From NCBI RefSeq assembly GCF_007830235.1, contig NZ_VLKI01000005.1, forward strand, positions 186,001 to 250,000: a stretch of DNA of 64,000 nt, written 5' to 3'. The notes beneath the pieces are model-generated. The model did not search any database, was not told where the DNA came from, and saw nothing but the letters and a program-made list of their open reading frames with translations. A program made the position numbers and the translations under genes. This DNA comes from Cytobacillus oceanisediminis. Its GTDB lineage: Bacteria > Bacillota > Bacilli > Bacillales > Cytobacillaceae. Positions 1-8,578 of this stretch are shown here, one piece after another; the first letter of the stretch is position 1, and every line of letters begins with the position of its first letter.

Positions 1-390
1 GAATCACAGCTTATTGAATTGGAAGCAGAAATCAAAGATCGTGAAGCAAGGATATCCCAGCTGGAAAGCCAGCTTGACAGCAAGAAACTGGAAATTGAAA
101 GAGCGGGGCTGGAAAAACAGCGCCTGGAACAGGAAATTGAAGAACTGACAGCTATCAAGGAAGAAAATAAACGGGCTTTTAAAGATATAGTGAAAACCTA
201 TGAATCAATCTCTGCCAAAAAAGCAGCACCTATCCTGACAGAAATGAAGGATGAAGAAGCTGTAAAGATTTTATCAAATGTTAAGGCAGATACTTTGGCT
301 GCGATTATGGAGAAGATGAATCCTGAAGATGCAGCGCACTATACGGCACTTCTCACTGCAGCTAAAGAGAGTGATGTTCAAAATAATTGA
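1..390 (+). CDS. ylxF: MotE/YlxF-type flagellar coiled-coil protein, 5' end missing
   Basis: The reading frame is open to the left edge, so the start codon and N-terminus lie outside the window and the in-frame TTG at 19 is not a real start. The visible part is a charged coiled coil (about the first 60 residues, rich in E, K and Q heptads) followed by an MgtE-N-like helical segment (KKAAPILTEMKDEEAVKIL) typical of YlxF/MotE proteins. In B. subtilis ylxF lies between fliJ and fliK, and fliK follows here at 429. MotE proteins in other bacteria act as chaperones of the stator protein MotC; the role of Bacillus YlxF is poorly defined. Family assignment is fairly sure, function is not. Confidence 0.8.
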   Translation, partial: ESQLIELEAEIKDREARISQLESQLDSKKLEIERAGLEKQRLEQEIEELTAIKEENKRAFKDIVKTYESISAKKAAPILTEMKDEEAVKILSNVKADTLAAIMEKMNPEDAAHYTALLTAAKESDVQNN

Positions 391-428
391 TTTAAGACTT
401 AATAAGAGGCTTGAAAGGAGGTGAAAAA

Positions 429-1688
429 GTGGAAATTAGCGGATTAGGATTAATACATTCACAGTATTCCCCGGAAAGCAAAGCTTCTCTTCCAGGAATA
501 GGGACCAGCGGTTTTGCCAGTTTGTTTTCAAACCTGGTAGGTGGCGGGGAAAGCATAGCAGCTCATTCAGCAGAAAAGGGAATGACAAGTGAGGAAGTAG
601 AAGAAATAAGCCACTTTCTGGGGCTTATCGATTTATCCCAATTGGAAAATGGGCATGAACTCATTGAGAAAGCTGTTCTGCAAACAGAAACAAGTAATGT
701 GAGTATAATAGCTGAACAATTAAACCTTTCAAAGGAAGAGCTGCTTCAGATGCTGGAAAGGTTTGCAGTAAAGCTTAGTCCTAACATTAGTTTAGAGAAT
801 TTATATCCTGATGAAGCAATTGAGAGTAATTCGTTAGAATTAAAGATCGATGCCCTGATTGCAAATATCTCATTGCTGGATGTACAGGAGTTCAGCCTGA
901 TAAAAGGAAAAGAATCAGGACAGATATTAAAAGCCTTAAAACTTTTTGACATGCTGACAGCACACCAGGATACTTTCGGCAGCAGGATTGACTTAAAAGA
1001 TTTTTTAAAAGATGTTCAGGCAAAGCTCGAGGGGCTACTAAAGAATAGTAATGGATCATTTGATAAAGCTGAAACATTACAAAAAATTTTCACCCCGCTT
1101 ATTGATGAAATAAACCTGCTTAAGCAAAAAAAATCTGCCGGCACTGAAAACTCTGGAGATTCATTTTCAAAAATGCTCTCAAGATTTGATGGTGGCTCAC
1201 AGGGACATATTCAAATCCAGCAATTCTCAAAGCCTGAACAGCTTATGATGATGAACCAGCAGGGAAAGACTCTTACTGCAGACCAATTGATTAAGCAATT
1301 TGAAAGCATTTTATCGAAAAGCAGTTTCCTGAAAACGGGTGGAACGCAAAAGCTGTTTATAAAGCTGAATCCAGCCCATCTAGGAGGCCTTCGTATAGAG
1401 CTAATCCAAAAGGATTCGACAATGATCGCGAGAATTCTTACATCGACTGCATCAGCAAAAGAGATTTTGGATTCACAATTAAATGGGCTTAAACAGGCAT
1501 TCAGTTCACAAAACTTACAGGTTGAAAAAATTGAAATCTCACAGCAAATGACCCAGGAGCGAGCATTTAATAAAGATCCAAAGCATCAGGGACAGGGACA
1601 GCAGCAAAACCAAGAAGATAAAAACCCTCAGCCTGACAGCAAATTTAATAACTCATTTGAAGAAGCACTTCTCAATACTGAAGTATAG
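429..1688 (+). CDS. fliK: Flagellar hook-length control protein FliK
   Basis: FliK is a secreted ruler that ends hook growth and switches export specificity through FlhB. The protein is about 419 aa. The N-terminal half is poorly conserved and acidic, as usual. The C-terminal Flg_hook domain is clear at about residues 300-375 (KLNPAHLGGLRIELI and following). The tail is Q/N-rich. I start at GTG 429 because the ribosome site AAAGGAGGTG (414-423) is well spaced to it; the in-frame TTG at 411 overlaps that site. It sits between ylxF and flgD as in B. subtilis. Confidence 0.92.
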   Translation: MEISGLGLIHSQYSPESKASLPGIGTSGFASLFSNLVGGGESIAAHSAEKGMTSEEVEEISHFLGLIDLSQLENGHELIEKAVLQTETSNVSIIAEQLNLSKEELLQMLERFAVKLSPNISLENLYPDEAIESNSLELKIDALIANISLLDVQEFSLIKGKESGQILKALKLFDMLTAHQDTFGSRIDLKDFLKDVQAKLEGLLKNSNGSFDKAETLQKIFTPLIDEINLLKQKKSAGTENSGDSFSKMLSRFDGGSQGHIQIQQFSKPEQLMMMNQQGKTLTADQLIKQFESILSKSSFLKTGGTQKLFIKLNPAHLGGLRIELIQKDSTMIARILTSTASAKEILDSQLNGLKQAFSSQNLQVEKIEISQQMTQERAFNKDPKHQGQGQQQNQEDKNPQPDSKFNNSFEEALLNTEV

Positions 1689-1700
1689 GTGTGATGGTGA

Positions 1701-2156
1701 ATGGCAAACATAATTGACTCATCTTTAATGCTATCAAACTATCAAAGCAAAAGTCGCAAGACAGGCTCGGATATTTTAGGCAAAGATGATTTTCTTAAAA
1801 TACTTATGACGCAGCTGCAAAATCAGGATCCGATGAATCCTATGCAGGATAAGGATTTTATTGCTCAAATGGCAACCTTTTCATCTCTGGAGCAAATGAC
1901 TAATATGAATAAGACAATGGAAAAATTTGTGATGTTCCAGGAGCAAAACCAGCTGATGTCTTACAATCAATTTTTGGGCAAGAATGTAACCTGGCATAAA
2001 TTGGCTGAAGCAAGTGATTCAAATCAGACTCCAAGCATTGAAGAAGGGAACGGAAGAATCGTTTCCATTCAGTTTAAAGACAATAGAGCAGTTTTTATAC
2101 TGGAAGATGGAACTAAGCTGGAACCGGCAAATATTTCGCAGGTGAATGAATCGTAA
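1701..2156 (+). CDS. flgD: Flagellar hook cap/assembly protein FlgD (short form)
   Basis: FlgD caps the growing hook and allows FlgE polymerisation. The 151-aa product carries the FlgD N-terminal signature at about residues 25-70 ([19 protein letters not shown], then [11 protein letters not shown]). Like other Bacillus FlgD proteins (about 140 aa) it lacks the large C-terminal Ig/tudor part of enterobacterial FlgD. A short C-terminal beta segment remains ([20 protein letters not shown]). It lies 12 bp after fliK. The ribosome site is weak (AGGTG about 1687-1691). Confidence 0.93.
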   Translation: MANIIDSSLMLSNYQSKSRKTGSDILGKDDFLKILMTQLQNQDPMNPMQDKDFIAQMATFSSLEQMTNMNKTMEKFVMFQEQNQLMSYNQFLGKNVTWHKLAEASDSNQTPSIEEGNGRIVSIQFKDNRAVFILEDGTKLEPANISQVNES

Positions 2157-2255
2157 AAAAAGATTAGGAAATATGTTGTCCAGTTGGGTGATGGATTAAA
2201 GCGTTACATCCTCACGGAAAATAGGAAATCAATAAAAAAACAAGGAAGCGATTGG

Positions 2256-2645
2256 ATGGATAAATTTATGTTTCGTCCGATTCACACACAGCCAGTAATC
2301 ACGCAAAAGGCAAATGCCATCCATTCAGGAAAAACAACACAAAATCGTTTTTCAGCGCATTTGCAAACAGCCTTGGAGACTGACAGTAAGCTAATAGTCA
2401 GCAAACATGCCAAACAGAGGCTCCACCAGAGAGGAATACAAATAACTGATGAACGGTGGCAGCAAATCGAAAAAAAGCTGCAGGAAGCCAAAAAGATGGG
2501 CGTAAAGGAATCGCTTGTACTTCTAAAGGATGCGGCACTTATTGTCAGTGCAAAAAATAATACCGTGATTACGGCGATGGATCGCGAAGAAGCCGGAACG
2601 CAAATATTCACAAATATCAATGGAACAATTATTCTGGACCAATAA
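2256..2645 (+). CDS. Flagellar operon protein of the TIGR02530 type
   Basis: This small protein (about 129 aa) is found between flgD and flgE in many Bacillaceae, but not in B. subtilis 168. The conserved core is the second half: SKHAKQRLHQRGIQITDERW followed by a helix and a beta-rich end with DREEAGTQIFTNINGTIILD. I place the start at ATG 2256, 8 nt after AAGGAAG (2242-2248); the open frame extends back to 2184 but without a good ribosome site. Function is unknown; position and co-transcription suggest a hook or rod assembly role. Family call is from memory of the signature. Confidence 0.8.
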   Translation: MDKFMFRPIHTQPVITQKANAIHSGKTTQNRFSAHLQTALETDSKLIVSKHAKQRLHQRGIQITDERWQQIEKKLQEAKKMGVKESLVLLKDAALIVSAKNNTVITAMDREEAGTQIFTNINGTIILDQ

Positions 2646-2722
2646 ATTTAAGGCTGGACCTTCACAGGAAGCCTAAGCTGCGGACTGACAGAAGCGGCAT
2701 AAACGAGAGGAGCAAACAATAA

Positions 2723-3523
2723 ATGCTACGTTCAATGTATTCAGGAATAAGCGGAATGAAAAACTTCCAAACAAAGCTTGACGTAATTGGCAATAATATT
2801 GCGAATGTGAATACTTTTGGGTATAAGAAGGGCCGTGTGAATTTTAAGGATATGGTAAGCCAGTCTATTTCGGGGGCAACAGGAAGCGGAGATAATTCAG
2901 GTGGTATTAATCCTAAACAGGTGGGATTAGGATCACAATTATCATCAATTGATACTATCGATACACAAGGCAGTTTGCAGACGACTGGTCGTGTATTAGA
3001 TATAGGTATTCAAGGTGATGGCTACTTAATGGTAGAAAGAGGAGATACAACATACTATACAAGAGCTGGAAATCTATACCTTGATGATTCAGCTAACCTT
3101 GTAACCGCTTCGGGTGACTTGGTCCTCGACAAATCTGAAAATCCTATTAACTTGGGGGATGCAACAAAGATAAAGAGTTTAAGTATTGCTAATGATGGAA
3201 CGATAAATTATTTAATTGATGGTAATGATACATTACAAGAAAAAGGGCCCATCGGTGTAGCACGTTTCAATAATAATGGCGGTTTAGAAAAAATTGGAGA
3301 CAACCTATATAAAAACACTGTCAACTCTGGAGAAGCAACAGAATTAAATCCAGGGGAAAATGGTGCAGGGGTACTTGTTTCGGGCACACTCGAAATGTCC
3401 AACGTAGATCTATCTGAAGAGTTCACTGAAATGATCACCGCTCAGCGCGGTTTCCAGGCTAACACAAGAATCATTACAACATCAGATGAAATCCTGCAGG
3501 AACTTGTTAATTTAAAACGATAA
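2723..3523 (+). CDS. flgE: Flagellar hook protein FlgE (FlgG-like, short Bacillus type)
   Basis: This is the main structural subunit of the hook, 266 aa, close to the B. subtilis hook protein (264 aa). The N-terminal rod/hook signature is MLRSMYSGISGMKNFQTKLD with GNNIANVNTFGYKK. The C-terminal flg_bbr_C segment ends EFTEMITAQRGFQANTRI and ILQELVNLKR. The ribosome site GAGAGGAG (2705-2712) precedes ATG 2723. Because short hook proteins resemble the distal rod protein, automatic tools often call this flgG; position between flgD and swrD/fliL supports the hook role. Confidence 0.92.
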   Translation: MLRSMYSGISGMKNFQTKLDVIGNNIANVNTFGYKKGRVNFKDMVSQSISGATGSGDNSGGINPKQVGLGSQLSSIDTIDTQGSLQTTGRVLDIGIQGDGYLMVERGDTTYYTRAGNLYLDDSANLVTASGDLVLDKSENPINLGDATKIKSLSIANDGTINYLIDGNDTLQEKGPIGVARFNNNGGLEKIGDNLYKNTVNSGEATELNPGENGAGVLVSGTLEMSNVDLSEEFTEMITAQRGFQANTRIITTSDEILQELVNLKR

Positions 3524-3575
3524 GTTAAGGGAGGGACAGGGCTGAGGGCCATAGCTTTTAGCCCTGATAAAGACA

Positions 3576-3797
3576 TTGATTAAAGTATCTCGCCTGAACG
3601 GCAAAGGTTTTATTTTAAATGCCTTGTACATAGAAACAGTAGAGTCTTTTCCAGATACGACGATTACGCTCACAAATGGGAAGAAGTATGTTGTAAAGGA
3701 ATCTGAAGATACGGTTTTGCAATTAATTATAAAATTCTATCAATCTGTCAATCTTCTGGGGCAACAGCTGGTGGAGGGAAATGAAAATGAAGAATAA
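3576..3797 (+). CDS. swrD: FlbD-family motility protein SwrD
   Basis: This 73-aa protein belongs to the FlbD/YlzI family. In B. subtilis SwrD raises flagellar motor power and is needed for swarming. The family pattern is visible: [34 protein letters not shown], then a C-terminal helix. Start is TTG 3576 with only a weak ribosome site (GATAAAG), so low translation or coupling is possible. It overlaps fliL by 11 to 17 bp and lies in the usual flgE-swrD-fliL order. Confidence 0.9.
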   Translation: MIKVSRLNGKGFILNALYIETVESFPDTTITLTNGKKYVVKESEDTVLQLIIKFYQSVNLLGQQLVEGNENEE

Positions 3798-4215
3798 TAA
3801 GCTGTTAATGATTATGTTAATTATGCTTGTTGCGATCACCCTGGTAGGAGCTATTGCCCTAGTGGTAGTGATGAAATTTACGGGGGATGAAGGGACTAAA
3901 GAACCGACTATTGATGAAGTGCTTGAGGCTTCGGTTGATATTCCGCAAGTTACAGGGAACCTGGCAAGTGATGATTATATCAGGATCTCTTTCAAAATCC
4001 AGACTGAAAGTAAAAAAGCCAAAGAGGAACTGGAGAAAAGAGATTTTCAGGTGAAAAATCTAATCATTCAGGAATTATCTGAAATGAAAGCTGAGGATAT
4101 TCAGGGGAAACAAGGCCAAATCAAGCTGCAGGAAGATTTGAAAAACAAGATTAACGGCTTAATGCAAGAAGGAAAGATCGTTAAGGTGTACATTACCGAG
4201 TCTCTCCTCCAGTGA
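3787..4215 (+). CDS. fliL: Flagellar basal body-associated protein FliL
   Basis: FliL is a single-pass inner-membrane protein at the basal body that associates with the stator. It has a short cytoplasmic start, one membrane helix at about residues 5-28 ([20 protein letters not shown]) and an external stomatin-like domain ([14 protein letters not shown], then [19 protein letters not shown]). About 142 aa. Two ATGs are possible, 3781 and 3787. GGAGG at 3773-3777 is only 3 nt from the first and 9 nt from the second, so I prefer 3787. The start overlaps the 3' end of swrD. Confidence 0.93.
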   Translation: MKNNKLLMIMLIMLVAITLVGAIALVVVMKFTGDEGTKEPTIDEVLEASVDIPQVTGNLASDDYIRISFKIQTESKKAKEELEKRDFQVKNLIIQELSEMKAEDIQGKQGQIKLQEDLKNKINGLMQEGKIVKVYITESLLQ

Positions 4216-4255
4216 TACCCAAAAAAGAAACTGCAATTGACGGAGGTGAGGATTC

Positions 4256-5257
4256 ATGTCGGGTGAGGTTTTATCACAAAGTGAAATAGATGCTCTTTTA
4301 TCAGCACTATCAACCGGTGAAATGGATGCGGATGAGCTGAAAAAAGAGCAGTCAGAGAAAAAAGTAAAAGTATATGATTTTAAGAGAGCGTTAAGGTTTT
4401 CAAAGGATCAGATCCGGAGTTTAACGAGAATACATGAGAATTTTGCCCGTCTCTTAACAACCTTTTTTTCAGCACAGTTAAGAACCTATGTGCAAATTTC
4501 GGTCGCTTCTGCTGATCAGATACCATATGAAGAATTTATTCGGTCCATTCCGAAAATGACGGTTCTGAATGTGTTTGAAGTTCCGCCTTTGGATGGAAGA
4601 ATCCTTATGGAAGTAAATCCGAACATAGCCTACGCCATGATGGACAGGCTGATGGGCGGCAAAGGTTCGAGCATTAACAAAGTGGACAATTTAACTGAGA
4701 TTGAAACAAAAATTATGTCGGCTACGTTTGAAAGGGCTTTTGAAAATCTTAGGGAAGCTTGGAGTACAATAGCAGATATTGATCCGCTATTGGCTGACTT
4801 CGAAGTGAATCCGCAATTTTTGCAAATGGTATCGCCTAATGAAACAGTTGTGGTCATTTCATTAAATACGACCATTGGGGAAACAAGCGGAATGATCAAT
4901 ATCTGTATTCCGCATGTCGTGCTCGAGCCCATTATTCCTAAGCTGTCCGTCCATTACTGGATGCAGACCGACAAAAAGGAAAGAGAGCCTGAAGTAATCG
5001 CCAAGATTGAGCAGAACATACACAAAGCAAAGGTTCCTGTCATTTGTGAACTCGGAAGCTCAGATATAGCCATCCAGGACTTTTTATCCCTTGATGTGGG
5101 TGACGTCATTGAATTAACACAGGCGATTGACCAGCCTCTTGTCATAAAGGTCGGCGATATTCCGAAATTTTTGGGGCAGCCTGGTAAAATGAACAAAAAA
5201 TTAGCGATACAAATTTTGGATACCGTGAAAGGGGGAGACGGGGATGATGAGCGATGA
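4256..5257 (+). CDS. fliM: Flagellar motor switch protein FliM
   Basis: FliM forms the middle of the C-ring and binds phospho-CheY. The 333-aa protein has the N-terminal CheY-binding peptide (LSQSEIDALLSAL), the CheC-like middle domain (about residues 45-230, with GGKGSSINKVDNLTEIE) and a C-terminal SpoA domain (DFLSLDVGDVIELTQ). GGAGGTGAG (4242-4250) precedes ATG 4256. Its end overlaps fliY by 14 bp, implying coupled translation. Confidence 0.96.
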   Translation: MSGEVLSQSEIDALLSALSTGEMDADELKKEQSEKKVKVYDFKRALRFSKDQIRSLTRIHENFARLLTTFFSAQLRTYVQISVASADQIPYEEFIRSIPKMTVLNVFEVPPLDGRILMEVNPNIAYAMMDRLMGGKGSSINKVDNLTEIETKIMSATFERAFENLREAWSTIADIDPLLADFEVNPQFLQMVSPNETVVVISLNTTIGETSGMINICIPHVVLEPIIPKLSVHYWMQTDKKEREPEVIAKIEQNIHKAKVPVICELGSSDIAIQDFLSLDVGDVIELTQAIDQPLVIKVGDIPKFLGQPGKMNKKLAIQILDTVKGGDGDDER

Positions 5258-6548
5258 TATGCTTTCACAAGATGAAATAGATGCTCTTTTAAGGGGAGCC
5301 GATGACAATGATGATGATTTAACAAGTTTTAAAGAGGAGTTTTTTCAAACTGAAGATTACCTGTCCCATATGGAGCAGGATGCATTAGGGGAAATCGGCA
5401 ACATCTCTTTTGGAAGTTCTGCAACGGCATTATCTACTTTATTAAATCAGAAAGTGGAAATTACAACACCTGCCGTTTCAATTGTCCTGCGTGGAAAATT
5501 GTCCGAAGAGTTTCCGCATCCTTATGTGGCGATCCAGGTGAACTATACGGAAGGATTCTACGGAAGCAATTTATTAGTGATTAAACAATCAGATGCAGCA
5601 ATTATTGCAGATCTGATGCTTGGCGGAGATGGAACCAATCCCTCCGAACTCATGGGAGAAATCCAATTAAGTGCCGTCCAGGAGGCCATGAACCAAATGA
5701 TGGGTTCCGCAGCGACTTCGATGTCTACCATTTTTGGCAAAAAAGTAGATATCTCACCGCCTGCTATTGACATCCTTGACGTACCCCAAGGAGAAGGCAC
5801 GGAGAGATTGCCGTCAGATGACAAACTTGTCAGGATTTCTTTCCGGCTGAAAATAGGAAGTTTAATAGACTCAAATATCATGCAGCTTCTTCCACTTGAT
5901 TTTGGAAAAAGCCTTGTAAACGAATTATTGAATCCAGGCCAGGAAATAGAAGGTGCAACATCAAGCACTATGTCTGAAGAGCAGCCAATGCCAAAAACTC
6001 AACCGGAAGCAAACCAACATCATCAAGGTTTCGAAAAACAACCGGAAATATATGCAGGCGGCAATGAACAGACCTATCCCCAAGCAGGAAATGCAGCTGG
6101 GCAGGCATCCTATTTACAGCAGGCTATGAATCAGGCGCCGTATCCACAGCATCGGGCAGCAGTACCCAATACAGCCCAGCATACGAGCCCGCAGCACTTC
6201 GGAGGGGCCTACCAGGGCGGTGAACAGCCGAATGTCCAGCCAGCGGTATTCTCGAGTTTCGAACCATACCAGATGCAGGAAACTGGAACGAAAAATTTGG
6301 ATATGCTTTTAGATATTCCACTTCAGGTAACGGTTGAGCTCGGGAGAACAAAACGCTCGGTAAAGGAAATTCTTGAACTGGCCTCTGGATCAATTATTGA
6401 GCTGGACAAGCTTGCGGGTGAGCCAGTAGACATTCTGGTGAATAACCGGTTAATCGCCCAGGGCGAGGTTGTGGTCATTGATGAAAACTTCGGTGTCCGC
6501 GTTACAGATATTATCAGCCAGAGCGACCGTATTAAAAAACTCAGATAA
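5244..6548 (+). CDS. fliY: Flagellar motor switch phosphatase FliY
   Basis: FliY is the Gram-positive C-ring protein that combines the FliN role with CheY-P phosphatase activity. Order of parts: FliM-like CheY-binding peptide (LSQDEIDALLRG, about residues 5-16); CheC-like domain with two active helices (EIGNISFGSSATALS and EAMNQMMGSAATSMS); a long Q/P/A/H-rich linker (about residues 230-345); and a C-terminal FliN/SpoA domain (PLQVTVELGRTKRSVKEIL). At 434 aa it is longer than B. subtilis FliY (378 aa), mostly in the linker. It overlaps the fliM stop; GGGGGAG (5231-5237) is its ribosome site. Confidence 0.95.
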   Translation: MMSDDMLSQDEIDALLRGADDNDDDLTSFKEEFFQTEDYLSHMEQDALGEIGNISFGSSATALSTLLNQKVEITTPAVSIVLRGKLSEEFPHPYVAIQVNYTEGFYGSNLLVIKQSDAAIIADLMLGGDGTNPSELMGEIQLSAVQEAMNQMMGSAATSMSTIFGKKVDISPPAIDILDVPQGEGTERLPSDDKLVRISFRLKIGSLIDSNIMQLLPLDFGKSLVNELLNPGQEIEGATSSTMSEEQPMPKTQPEANQHHQGFEKQPEIYAGGNEQTYPQAGNAAGQASYLQQAMNQAPYPQHRAAVPNTAQHTSPQHFGGAYQGGEQPNVQPAVFSSFEPYQMQETGTKNLDMLLDIPLQVTVELGRTKRSVKEILELASGSIIELDKLAGEPVDILVNNRLIAQGEVVVIDENFGVRVTDIISQSDRIKKLR

Positions 6549-6570
6549 CTCATGGAGGTAGTAAAGAAAT

Positions 6571-6933
6571 ATGGCACACAAAATTTTAATTGTAGATGAC
6601 GCAGCTTTTATGCGAATGATGATAAAAGATATCTTATCAAAGAATGGCTACGAGGTAGTAGGCGAGGCTGCTGATGGTGCCCAAGCTGTTGAAAAGTACA
6701 AAGAAACACAGCCGGATTTGGTCACTATGGACATTACAATGCCTGAGATGGATGGGATAACAGCATTGAAAGAAATAAAAAAATTAAATCCGAATGCAAA
6801 AGTCATCATGTGTTCTGCAATGGGGCAGCAGGCAATGGTTATTGATGCGATCCAGGCAGGAGCGAAGGACTTTATCGTTAAACCGTTCCAGGCAGATAGA
6901 GTACTGGAAGCGATCGGCAAGACGTTGGGCTAG
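6571..6933 (+). CDS. cheY: Chemotaxis response regulator CheY
   Basis: CheY is the diffusible switch signal phosphorylated by CheA and dephosphorylated by FliY/CheC. The 120-aa receiver domain has the acidic pair D9-D10, phospho-acceptor D54 (LVTMDITMPEMDG), the conserved Ser/Thr region (VIMCSAMG) and Lys in FIVKPF. No output domain follows. GGAGGT (6553-6558) precedes ATG 6571. Located between fliY and fliZ as in B. subtilis. Confidence 0.96.
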   Translation: MAHKILIVDDAAFMRMMIKDILSKNGYEVVGEAADGAQAVEKYKETQPDLVTMDITMPEMDGITALKEIKKLNPNAKVIMCSAMGQQAMVIDAIQAGAKDFIVKPFQADRVLEAIGKTLG

Positions 6934-6962
6934 TGACTAATATTTTTAGAGGGTGCAAAATT

Positions 6963-7625
6963 GTGTTGAATATAAGAAAAATGCTTGCTTTGCTGCTTCT
7001 TATATCAATTGTTCTGCTGGGTATGCAGCCGCTGGCCCACGCAGAACAATTAAATAATAGTGTAAAGGAATGCATGGAAAATCCGGAGGAATGTGGAAAA
7101 GAAGGAATCACAACAGAAGACGAAACACCAGTACAGCAGGAAGGCGGAACGGTAGGCCTGACATTTTGGGACTTCTTTAAGATGATACTGGCTACGATCT
7201 TTACTGTGGGCCTTCTATATGTACTTCTTAAATTCATTAATAAAAAAAGCAAGGTATACAATCGTTCGCAGATTGTTGAAAATTTGGGCGGTACTGCTTT
7301 GGGTTCCAACAGATCTATTCAGCTAATAAAAGTCGGCAACCGGATTCTTGTAGTGGGGGTAGGAGAAAATATACAGCTGTTAAAGGAAATTGACGATTCG
7401 GAAGAATACAGTCAGATCATCACAGAGCACAATGACAAAATGGAACAGCTTATCCGCCCAAGCGATATTGTGACAAAGGTGATGAAAAGAACAAAACAAT
7501 CAGAGGGGATCAATCAAAATACCCCTAAATTCAGTGCACTGCTCGGACAGCAGCTGGATGAAATTAAAAAGGGCAGAAGAAAGCTGTTTGATGAGATAGA
7601 GAGGAAAGGGCCAGACGAACGATGA
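6963..7625 (+). CDS. fliZ: Flagellar biosynthetic protein FliZ/FliO
   Basis: This is the FliO-type accessory of the export gate, which helps FliP assemble. It has an N-terminal signal-like helix (MLALLLLISIVLLGMQPLAHA), an acidic extracellular segment with two cysteines, a second membrane helix at about residues 60-83 (FFKMILATIFTVGLLYVLLKF) and a cytoplasmic FliO domain (GGTALGSNRSIQLIKVGNRI). I start at GTG 6963, 9 nt after AGAGGG (6948-6953); the frame is open back to 6933. The stop overlaps the fliP start (ATGA). About 220 aa. Confidence 0.9.
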   Translation: MLNIRKMLALLLLISIVLLGMQPLAHAEQLNNSVKECMENPEECGKEGITTEDETPVQQEGGTVGLTFWDFFKMILATIFTVGLLYVLLKFINKKSKVYNRSQIVENLGGTALGSNRSIQLIKVGNRILVVGVGENIQLLKEIDDSEEYSQIITEHNDKMEQLIRPSDIVTKVMKRTKQSEGINQNTPKFSALLGQQLDEIKKGRRKLFDEIERKGPDER

Positions 7626-8287
7626 ATGAATTCATGGAATTTTTCAATAGCAGTTCTCCAGAGAATGTTTCAACATCCGTGAAGCTGTTTTTATTGCTGA
7701 CAGTTCTCTCCCTTGCACCCAGTATTCTCATCTTAATGACCAGCTTTACAAGAATTGTAATTGTTCTTTCCTTTGTCAGAACGGCGCTTGCTACCCAGCA
7801 AATGCCACCGAACCAAGTATTGATCGGATTGTCCCTGTTCCTGACATTTTTTATTATGGCACCCACACTCCAGGAGGTAAATGAGCAGGCTCTTACACCA
7901 TTATTTAATGAAGAAATTAATCTGGAAGATGCGTATGAAAAAGCTTCCATGCCTTTTAAAGAGTTTATGAGTGCACATACGAGACAGAAAGACTTGGCTT
8001 TGTTTCTCGAATACTCCAAGGCAGAAGCACCTTCTTCCATTGAAGATATTCCCTTAACGGCACTTGTGCCCGCTTTTGCCATTAGTGAGATTAAAACCGC
8101 TTTTCAAATCGGATTTATGATTTTTATTCCGTTTCTTGTCATCGATATGGTGGTCGCAAGCGTCCTCATGTCAATGGGGATGATGATGCTTCCGCCAGTC
8201 ATGATTTCATTGCCGTTTAAAATCCTGTTATTTGTGCTGGTAGACGGCTGGTATCTTGTAGTTAAATCTCTTTTACAAAGCTTCTAA
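7622..8287 (+). CDS. fliP: Flagellar export gate protein FliP
   Basis: FliP forms the core of the flagellar type III export channel together with FliQ and FliR. The 221-aa protein shows the family pattern: FLLLTVLSLAPSILILMTSFTRIVIVLSFVR, then TQQMPPNQVLIGLSLFLTFF, and near the end IPFLVIDMVVASVLMSMGMMMLPP. Four membrane helices are evident. The ATG overlaps the fliZ stop, so translation is probably coupled. Confidence 0.96.
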   Translation: MNEFMEFFNSSSPENVSTSVKLFLLLTVLSLAPSILILMTSFTRIVIVLSFVRTALATQQMPPNQVLIGLSLFLTFFIMAPTLQEVNEQALTPLFNEEINLEDAYEKASMPFKEFMSAHTRQKDLALFLEYSKAEAPSSIEDIPLTALVPAFAISEIKTAFQIGFMIFIPFLVIDMVVASVLMSMGMMMLPPVMISLPFKILLFVLVDGWYLVVKSLLQSF

Positions 8288-8304
8288 GCAGGTGAACTTT
8301 CATA

Positions 8305-8574
8305 ATGACTCCAGAAACAGTAATATCCATTGCAGAAAGAGGGATCATCACCGTACTTTTAATTTGCGGCCCCTTGCTTATCCTGGCGCTAGTGGTTGGC
8401 TTGATCGTCAGTATCTTTCAGGCTACAACCCAAATACAGGAACAGACATTGGCATTTATACCGAAAATTGTAGCAGTCCTTGTGGGTGTCGTTTTTTTTG
8501 GCCCGTGGATGCTAAGTCATATGCTTTCGTACGCGAATGAGATTTTCTCTAATTTGACCAGGTTTGTAGGTTGA
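8305..8574 (+). CDS. fliQ: Flagellar export gate protein FliQ
   Basis: FliQ is a small two-helix membrane subunit of the export channel. It is 89 aa with two hydrophobic hairpin helices (VLLICGPLLILALVVGLIVS and KIVAVLVGVVFFGPWML) joined by the conserved FQATTQIQEQTLAFIPK loop. AGGTG at 8290-8294 precedes ATG 8305. It lies between fliP and fliR. Confidence 0.95.
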   Translation: MTPETVISIAERGIITVLLICGPLLILALVVGLIVSIFQATTQIQEQTLAFIPKIVAVLVGVVFFGPWMLSHMLSYANEIFSNLTRFVG

Positions 8575-8578
8575 TAGC

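Noticed and set aside
4630..4932. Minus-strand open frames inside fliM, fliY, cheA, polC and others
   Set aside because: They lie opposite strong conserved genes, lack ribosome sites and have no family resemblance.
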